DNA of 38,118 nt from an uncultured Lachnospiraceae bacterium (GTDB taxonomy: Bacteria > Bacillota > Clostridia > Lachnospirales > Lachnospiraceae), in NCBI GenBank assembly GCA_910588405.1, contig CAJUPT010000029.1:1-38118 (forward strand), written 5' to 3'. A program made the position numbers and the translations under genes. Under the pieces are notes generated by a model. The model was not told the origin of the DNA, did not search any database, and saw only the letters and a list, made by a program, of their open reading frames with translations. Shown in pieces: positions 32,470 through 38,118 of the stretch; position 1 is the stretch's first letter, and the number at the start of each line of letters is the position of its first letter.

Positions 32470-32610
32470 ATGGAGATTTATGTGGTAAAGCAAGGAGACA
32501 GCGTTGACAGCATTGCAGCGGCCAAAGAGGTTCCCGTAGAGAAGCTGATTTATGACAATCAGCTGGTGTATCCGTATCAGCTTGCCATCGGGCAGATTCT
32601 TATTCGTTGA
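32470..32610 (+). pseudogene. Stub of a LysM-domain protein
   Basis: The 46-codon ORF starts after GCAGGAGTATTTTC and reads MEIYVVKQGDSVDSIAAAKE, then PVEKLIYDNQLVYPYQLAIG and QILIR: one complete LysM domain and nothing else. The N-terminus is that of two-LysM plus GH18 spore proteins of the YaaH/SleL kind, which are about 400 residues. The reading stops exactly where the sequence becomes GCAGATTCTTATTC, the right end of the intergenic repeat (as at 2770). The rest of the gene is missing, so I take it as a truncation; a free LysM peptide remains possible. Confidence 0.55.
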
Positions 32611-32850
32611 AGTAGGAGGGGGCATGGGAAGGCTTGCAGTGCGGTATCGCACTGGTTTTCCGTAAGTTGATCTTTTGCCATAGAAGATTAGCGAATTCAG
32701 GCCTGTGAATTGTTGCGTGTTGTTTCCGTGATATGGTATTCAAATGCGGAAAATTGTGATATACTTTCCCAAAATAGCTAAAAGATAGATCATTCCACTG
32801 GCTGTAAATGATACTAACGATATTGCAATAGACAAGGAGTAGTGAAATAG
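32611..32850. other. Intergenic region before pyrC
   Basis: No gene seen. GTGCGG-TAT-CGCAC (around 32639-32651) is a small hairpin. The sequence near 32850 has AAGGAGTAGTGAAATAG as the pyrC ribosome site. No pyrimidine attenuator (PyrR-binding hairpin set) is evident. Confidence 0.35.
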
Positions 32851-34128
32851 ATGAAATTACTGATTCAAAACGGACATGTAATCGACCCTGCCGCCGGCCG
32901 CGACGGAAAATATGACATATTGATTGAGGATACAAAGGTTTCGGAGATCGCGCCCCATATCGAGGCGGAAAGGGCGGATCAGGTGGTGGACGCGTCGGGC
33001 TGCTATGTGGTTCCGGGCTTTATCGACCTCCATGTGCATCTGCGGGACCCGGGGCTGACCTATAAGGAGACCCTTGCTACCGGCTCTCTGGCGGCGGCGA
33101 AAGGTGGCTTTACCAGTATCTGCCCCATGCCGAACACAAAGCCGGTGACGGACACGCCGGAGAAAATCAGGGAGCTTCTTAAACGGGCGAAAACGGAATC
33201 GGCGGTTCATATCCTTCCGATCGGCGCCGTTACCCTGGGGCAGGAGGGGGAGATTGTCACGGATATGAAAGGAATGGCCGAGGCCGGGGCCGTGGGCGTC
33301 AGCGAGGACGGCAAATCCGTGATGAACAGCCAGGTTTACAGAGAAGGGATGAAGCTGGCCAGAGAAAACGGCCTGGTGGTGATGGCCCACTGCGAGGATA
33401 AGAACCTGGTAAACGGCGGCGTGATGAACGCCGGGGCGAAGGCGGAGGAGCTGGGGCTTCCCGGTATCACCAATGCCGTGGAGGACGTGATTGTGGCCAG
33501 GGATATCCTTCTGGCGAAGGAAACCGGGGCGAAGCTGCATCTGTGCCATTGTTCCACTGCGGACAGCGTGGCGCTGACCCGGCTGGGCAGGGAGCTGGGC
33601 GTGGATGTGACCGCCGAGGTCTGCCCCCATCATTTCGTCATGAGCTGTGAGGAAATCACGGAGGATCACGGCCGGTTCAAGATGAATCCGCCGCTGCGCG
33701 GCAAAGCGGATGTGGAGGCATTGAAAAAGGGGCTGGCGGATGGAACCATGGACTGTATCTCCACAGACCATGCCCCCCATGCGCCGGAGGAAAAAAACTG
33801 CTCGATGATGCAGGCAGCCTTTGGTATCGTAGGGCTGGAGACAGCCTTTGCGCTGGGGTACACCTGTCTGGTGGAAGCGGGCGTACTGTCTCTGAACCGG
33901 CTTGTGGAGCTGATGACGACAAAGCCGGCGGCGGTTTTGGGAATCGGCAAGGGCTGTATCGCAGAAGGGCGGACGGCGGATATCGCAATTGTGGATGTGA
34001 GGGAAAGCTACCGGATCGATGCGTCAGCTTTTGCTTCTAAAGGAAAGAATACGCCTTTCGACGGGATGACGGTGAAAGGTCGTGTGAAGGCGACGATTGT
34101 GGATGGAGAGGTTGTGTATCAGGGGTGA
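32851..34128 (+). CDS. pyrC: Dihydroorotase
   Basis: PyrC closes carbamoyl aspartate to dihydroorotate in pyrimidine synthesis. The 425-residue protein is a full-length type I enzyme: zinc ligands His61 and His63 in GFIDLHVHLRDPG, CPHHFVMSCEE, and the catalytic Asp in CISTDHAPHAPEEK. SEDGKSVMNS and AHCEDKNLVNGG carry further site residues. A final GKNTPFDGMTVKGRVKATIV is characteristic. The start follows AAGGAGTAGTGAAATAG. It stands alone, without pyrF, pyrD or pyrE beside it, so pyrimidine genes are scattered in this organism. Confidence 0.97.
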   Translation: MKLLIQNGHVIDPAAGRDGKYDILIEDTKVSEIAPHIEAERADQVVDASGCYVVPGFIDLHVHLRDPGLTYKETLATGSLAAAKGGFTSICPMPNTKPVTDTPEKIRELLKRAKTESAVHILPIGAVTLGQEGEIVTDMKGMAEAGAVGVSEDGKSVMNSQVYREGMKLARENGLVVMAHCEDKNLVNGGVMNAGAKAEELGLPGITNAVEDVIVARDILLAKETGAKLHLCHCSTADSVALTRLGRELGVDVTAEVCPHHFVMSCEEITEDHGRFKMNPPLRGKADVEALKKGLADGTMDCISTDHAPHAPEEKNCSMMQAAFGIVGLETAFALGYTCLVEAGVLSLNRLVELMTTKPAAVLGIGKGCIAEGRTADIAIVDVRESYRIDASAFASKGKNTPFDGMTVKGRVKATIVDGEVVYQG

Positions 34129-34332
34129 GAGTGTAAAATCAGAGATATCCCTTCCGTATTCTCGACGGATGCGGAGGAGGATTCCATTTGCGGTAGTCGC
34201 CAAAGATTCATGTAAATACAAGGTGAGCCCGTCAGGACGAAAGGGTGGTCTGGCTCGTTGGCCACAGGAATAAAGATGATGGCGGTTATTCTGCTGTGCA
34301 TTGTGGATTTTGAGCATATTTGCCATTTTCAT
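34129..34332. other. Intergenic, nothing recognised
   Basis: About 200 bases after pyrC with no gene or repeat that I recognise. Open frames on the minus strand here have no ribosome site and no family resemblance. Confidence 0.4.
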
Positions 34333-34396
34333 CCATAAAAAATCAGGCCGTATTCTCTCGGAATTACAGATTTCAGAAAACCGGAAGAATACGGCC
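34333..34396 (-). terminator. Terminator of the chemotaxis receptor gene
   Basis: GGCCGTATTCT (34346-34356) and AGAATACGGCC (34386-34396) form an 11-bp perfect stem, extended by CGG/CCG. On the minus strand TGATTTTTT follows, which places it correctly after the gene that ends at 34445. Confidence 0.8.
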
Positions 34397-34444
34397 ATTT
34401 GCTATAAAAAATACCGTATCAAATTGAATGCGTAAAAACGCTTT

Positions 34445-36148
34445 CTACATAACGGAGCCGTTCTTAAGCTTAAACTTCTCCACCAGCCCCTTCATCAGCT
34501 GCGCCTGGCTGGACAGCTCTTCGCTTGCGGCCGCGCTTTCCTGGGCGGTCGCCGAGTTGGTCTGAACGACGCTGGAAATCTGGTCGATCCCCGTCGTAAT
34601 CTGGGAGATGGAATCGGCCTGATTGCTGCTGGCCTCTGAAATCTGACCGATAATGCCTGCCATTTCATTGACATTGTTTACGGCTTGAAGCAGAGACTGT
34701 GCCGTTTCATCAACGATCTGCGTCCCGTTTTCCACTGCCTTTAAGGAATTTTCAATTAAAACAGAAGTATTCTGAGAGGCTTCCGCGCTCTTGCTGGCCA
34801 GGTTGCGGACCTCGTCGGCTACCACGGCAAATCCCTTTCCGGCATCGCCTGCCCGGGCGGCCTCTACGGCGGCGTTCAGGGCAAGGATATTGGTCTGGAA
34901 CGCAATGTCTTCGATTGTCTTAATGATTTTGCCGATTTCACTGGAGCAGTTGCTGATATCGCTCATTGCCCGTATCATCTGCTGCATTTTCTCGTTGCTG
35001 GTATCCATTTCCGCGCTGACATTGCCTGCCATCGCATTGGCCTGCCGCGCGTGATCCGCGTTCTCGCTAACCTTGTCGGAGATCTCGCTGATGGTGGCGG
35101 CCAGTTCCTGTACGGAGCTGGCCTGTTCGGTTGCTCCCTGGGACAGGGCCTGGGCGCCGTTGGATACCTGCTCGGACCCGTTCGCCACCTCGGCGGAGCT
35201 TTGGCTGATCTGCAGCATCGTGTCGTTCAGCTTTTCGGCAATGCCCCGAAAGGAAATCAGCAGAGGATGAAATCCTCCCGTATATTCCTCCTCGCAGATG
35301 GAATCCACCGTAAAATCTCCGGCGGCCATTTTGGCGAGAAATTTATTTTCGTCGTCGATAATCACCTGAAGCTTACGGATCAGACGGCGTACCTGCTCGG
35401 CGAGAACGCCCAGCTCATCCTTGGAAGTATAGGAAATCTCTACGTCAAGATCTCCCTCCGCCATTTTGAGTGCGGCCGCCTCGATCTCGGAAATCGGCGT
35501 TTTAATCAGGCGTACGACCACGAAGGAGAAGAATACGCCCACCAGGATGATGGCAATGATCACTGCCGCCATAAGGATCATGGCGGTTCTGTAGAGGAAG
35601 AAGCTTTCCTCTGTCGCCGCGTTGCTGCCCTCCGTGTTATAGGCGATAATATCATTAAAGGCGCTGTTTAATGAATTGTAAAGCGTGACGCACTCTCCTT
35701 CCAGGATTGCGCGGGCATCCTCCGTATGGCCCTGTTCGGCTAATTTTATCATTTCTTCATCTGCCTGACTGTACTGCGCCCAGAATTTCATGGTATTATC
35801 ATAAAATGCCCGTTCGTCATCGTCGAGTAATCCTTCATAGGTGGCTAAGAGGGCATTCATGTCATTTTTTTCCTTTTGGAGATACTGAAGGCTGGATTCT
35901 CTGACATCATCGGAAATCGCGGTCAGGTATCCCAATTCATTCAGGCGGATATTGGAAAGTGTGGCGGTCAGGTCCCTGGCCGTATCGATACTGGGAAGCC
36001 AGCTGGTGGAAATATCGCTTGTCATGTCGTTCATCCGGCCCATCAGTGAGAATGACATACCGCCGATGATCAGCATGCCAATCAGCGCCACGCCGATCAG
36101 GATATACAGTTTCAGTCTGATCCTTAAATTTCGTATGTAGTTAATCAT
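34445..36148 (-). CDS. Methyl-accepting chemotaxis protein
   Basis: A 567-residue receptor: membrane segment 1 at about 14-33, a four-helix-bundle (4HB_MCP-type) outer domain (about 34-186), membrane segment 2 at about 187-213, HAMP (about 214-266), a second HAMP-like linker and the signalling domain. The hairpin tip EDIAFQTNILALNAAVEAAR with AGDAGKGFAVVADEVRNLAS is conserved, so it can couple to CheW/CheA. The C-terminus ends in FKLKNGSVM and has no pentapeptide tether for CheR. The ligand is unknown; 4HB domains often sense small molecules or through partner proteins. No che or flagellar genes lie beside it. Confidence 0.95.
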   Translation of the reverse strand: MINYIRNLRIRLKLYILIGVALIGMLIIGGMSFSLMGRMNDMTSDISTSWLPSIDTARDLTATLSNIRLNELGYLTAISDDVRESSLQYLQKEKNDMNALLATYEGLLDDDERAFYDNTMKFWAQYSQADEEMIKLAEQGHTEDARAILEGECVTLYNSLNSAFNDIIAYNTEGSNAATEESFFLYRTAMILMAAVIIAIILVGVFFSFVVVRLIKTPISEIEAAALKMAEGDLDVEISYTSKDELGVLAEQVRRLIRKLQVIIDDENKFLAKMAAGDFTVDSICEEEYTGGFHPLLISFRGIAEKLNDTMLQISQSSAEVANGSEQVSNGAQALSQGATEQASSVQELAATISEISDKVSENADHARQANAMAGNVSAEMDTSNEKMQQMIRAMSDISNCSSEIGKIIKTIEDIAFQTNILALNAAVEAARAGDAGKGFAVVADEVRNLASKSAEASQNTSVLIENSLKAVENGTQIVDETAQSLLQAVNNVNEMAGIIGQISEASSNQADSISQITTGIDQISSVVQTNSATAQESAAASEELSSQAQLMKGLVEKFKLKNGSVM

Positions 36149-36356
36149 GTCTCTGTCTCCTTGTCTGGTTCTGCTGCCCGGAACCGTCGGTTGTGAAAAT
36201 GGGTTGTCATTTTTTTGTTACGTTCAGTTTCCGCACAGTGTTTTTCAATAAATATATCGGTATAATTCCTCTGTTTGATAAGTAAAAATACAATTATTAT
36301 GTATAGAATTTACCTGCCTTTCATAAAAGTGAACAAATGAAAAAACAGGAGGCTTT

Positions 36357-38096
36357 ATGCCTGATCCGAAAAATGAAAATCTTTTAAACTTAAGCTTGGA
36401 GGCCACGGAGGAGGAGCGGGAAAAATCGCCGGTTTTGATGACGGGCTTCGACCCGCAGGAGGACCGGTGGGAACTGATAGTAAAATATGGCGGCGAGCTG
36501 TCCCGGATTACGGAGCAATTCCCCGGAACCCTGGTGCAGGAGCTGCTGAATTCTTATGCGATTTTAAATATTTCTCAGCAATACGTGGATGCTCTTGCCG
36601 CGTTGCCCCAGATTTTATATGTGGAAAAACCGAAACGGCTGTTTTTTGCCGTCACCCGAGGAAAACAGGTATCCTGCATTACTTCCGTCCAGGGCGGCCG
36701 GGAGGGGCTGACGGGGAAAGGGGTGCTGGTGGGGATTGTGGATTCCGGCATCGATTACACCCACCCAGATTTTTGCAATGAAGACGGAACCAGCCGTATC
36801 TTATCGATCTGGGATCAGCAGTCGGACAGGGGAACGCCGCCGGAGGGCTTTGTTTTTGGTACGGAATACGGCAAAGAACAGATCGACGAGGCGCTGTCCC
36901 AGGCTTCGGCGGCAGGCCGTCAGGCCATTGTGCCGGCCATGGATTTAAGCGGCCACGGCACGGCGGTGGCCGGCATTGCCGCAGGGAACGGGAGGGCGCA
37001 GGAGGGGCTTTACCGGGGCGTGGCCTATGAGAGCCCAATTATAGCGGTGAAGCTGGCCGTTCCGATGGAAAATTCATTTCCCAGAACCACCCAGCTGATG
37101 GCCGGCATCGATTATCTGGTGCGCAAATCGCTGGCGCTGAACATGCCTATGGCGATTAATATCAGTTTTGGAAATAATTATGGGAGCCATTCCGGCACCA
37201 GTCTGCTGGAGACCTATATCGACGATATTGCGGGGCTTGGCAGAACCGCCATCTGCATCGGCACGGGAAATGAGGCGGCGGAACCGGTGCACACGGCCGT
37301 ACAGTTTATGAAGGGGAGACAGAATAGCTCTCAGGATGTGCTGCTGGGGGTGGCGCCGTCTCAGACTTCGCTGAGCGTGCAGATTTGGAAGGAGTATGCG
37401 GATGAGATCGAGATAGAGGTGCTCCACCCTTCAGGCCGTTCTACCGGGGTATTGTCTGCCGCTGCGGGGGCGCAGAGGTTTCCATTCGGGGATACGACGC
37501 TGCTGGTTTATTATGGGGAGCCCAGTCCCTACAGCATCAATCAGGAGATTTTTATTGATATGATCCCCCGCGGTTCTTTTGTGGACAGCGGAACCTGGGT
37601 GATCCGGCTGACACCCCGGAATATCCTGATCGGCCGGGTGGATCTGTGGCTGCCGGCCGGGGGCGTGCTGAACCGGGGCAGCGGGTTTTTGAATCCGGAG
37701 CCTTATACGACGCTGACCATTCCCTCCACGGCCAGAAAAGCAATCGCCGTGGGGGCTTATGACGCTTATACGGACACTTATGCGGATTTTTCCGGAAGAG
37801 GGTATACCCGTTTTACAGAGATGATTAAACCGGATATCGTGGCGCCGGGGGTGAATGTGATGACTACGGCTGTGGGGGGCGGATACGGCCCGGTGACAGG
37901 AACATCCTTTGCCACGCCGTTTGTGACAGGGAGCGCGGCGCTGATGATGGAGTGGGGGATTGTCAGGGGGAACGATCCGTTTTTGTACGGGGAGAAGATC
38001 AGGGCGAGCCTGCAAAGAGGGGCGAGGAGGCCGATTGCGGAGAGGGAGTATCCGAATGCGAGGTGGGGGGCGTATGGTAATATAGTGTCAAGTTAG
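36357..38096 (+). CDS. Csp-type subtilisin-like germination protease (S8 family)
   Basis: The protein is 579 residues. An N-terminal segment of about 115 residues looks like the Csp propeptide (WELIVKYGGELSRITEQFPG). The catalytic triad is intact: Asp129 in GIVDSGIDYTHPDF, His200 in LSGHGTAVAGIAAG and Ser517 in TGTSFATPFVTGS. A jelly-roll-like insertion between about 350 and 470 is a Csp hallmark. No signal peptide is seen, as in CspA/B/C. In Clostridium these proteases activate the cortex lytic SleC during germination; because all three residues are present this one should be CspB-like and active. The start follows AACAGGAGGCTTT. The window ends 22 bases after its stop. Confidence 0.92.
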   Translation: MPDPKNENLLNLSLEATEEEREKSPVLMTGFDPQEDRWELIVKYGGELSRITEQFPGTLVQELLNSYAILNISQQYVDALAALPQILYVEKPKRLFFAVTRGKQVSCITSVQGGREGLTGKGVLVGIVDSGIDYTHPDFCNEDGTSRILSIWDQQSDRGTPPEGFVFGTEYGKEQIDEALSQASAAGRQAIVPAMDLSGHGTAVAGIAAGNGRAQEGLYRGVAYESPIIAVKLAVPMENSFPRTTQLMAGIDYLVRKSLALNMPMAINISFGNNYGSHSGTSLLETYIDDIAGLGRTAICIGTGNEAAEPVHTAVQFMKGRQNSSQDVLLGVAPSQTSLSVQIWKEYADEIEIEVLHPSGRSTGVLSAAAGAQRFPFGDTTLLVYYGEPSPYSINQEIFIDMIPRGSFVDSGTWVIRLTPRNILIGRVDLWLPAGGVLNRGSGFLNPEPYTTLTIPSTARKAIAVGAYDAYTDTYADFSGRGYTRFTEMIKPDIVAPGVNVMTTAVGGGYGPVTGTSFATPFVTGSAALMMEWGIVRGNDPFLYGEKIRASLQRGARRPIAEREYPNARWGAYGNIVSS

Positions 38097-38118
38097 CAAG
38101 GAGCCAGTAAAATCAAGG

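Noticed and set aside
32857..33780. 307-codon ORF on the minus strand
   Set aside because: It is a shadow of pyrC; a long His/Arg-rich antisense frame is expected in GC-rich genes.

Overview
The window looks like chromosome from a spore-forming gut Firmicute of the Lachnospiraceae type (Enterocloster, Hungatella or Blautia relatives). This is inferred from strong AGGAGG ribosome sites, spore genes (SpoVAD, SpoVAE, a Csp-type germination protease), a TPP-riboswitch-controlled ThiT, OmpR-type two-component systems next to FtsX-type ABC transporters, and a VTC/DUF4956/CotH cluster. No rRNA, tRNA or CRISPR array is seen.

Layout. 1-2.6 kb: a PepSY-like secreted protein and a spoVAD-spoVAE pair without spoVAC. 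2.6-3.7 kb: a palindromic repeat and a wrecked mazEF toxin-antitoxin locus that keeps its operator. 3.7-6.2 kb: DUF1905 and DUF1801 proteins, then larB and a LarC lacking its C-terminal part. 6.2-10.1 kb: a second copy of the palindromic repeat, a structured leader, a response regulator/histidine kinase pair and a Crp/Fnr regulator. 10.1-13.2 kb: a ferredoxin and a membrane Fe-S protein, a GreA-like factor, an acetyltransferase and an orphan NMT1-type binding lipoprotein. 13.5-18.6 kb: a Bce-like regulator-kinase-ABC-FtsX module with a recognisable candidate operator. 18.7-23.8 kb: AlkD, TPP riboswitch plus ThiT, a YyaL/DUF255 protein, a YerC/TrpR-like repressor and a DUF1836 protein.

23.8-27.4 kb: a 3.6-kb AT-rich decayed mobile element bounded by a 59-bp direct repeat. 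It carries a ParM/ParR-like partition module (ParM broken twice), an Rpn-type PD-(D/E)XK nuclease, a partial Rpn duplicate and a broken tyrosine integrase. 27.4-31.3 kb: VTC polyphosphate polymerase, DUF4956 and CotH genes. 31.3-38.1 kb: a polysaccharide deacetylase, a LysM stub, dihydroorotase, a chemotaxis receptor and a Csp-type subtilase.

The most unusual signal is a leader element found four times (252-308, 2067-2136, 4581-4638, 27500-27623), always in the same orientation and close upstream of a start codon of unrelated genes (a PepSY-like protein, spoVAE, larB, the VTC polymerase). Conservation is at nucleotide level (reading frame varies between copies), with a short AGTT-GCGG-AACT-type hairpin and an alternative GCAAC/GTTGC pairing. 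It is either a new cis-regulatory RNA or a site-selective palindromic repeat. All assignments come from reading the sequence; no database or folding program was run.
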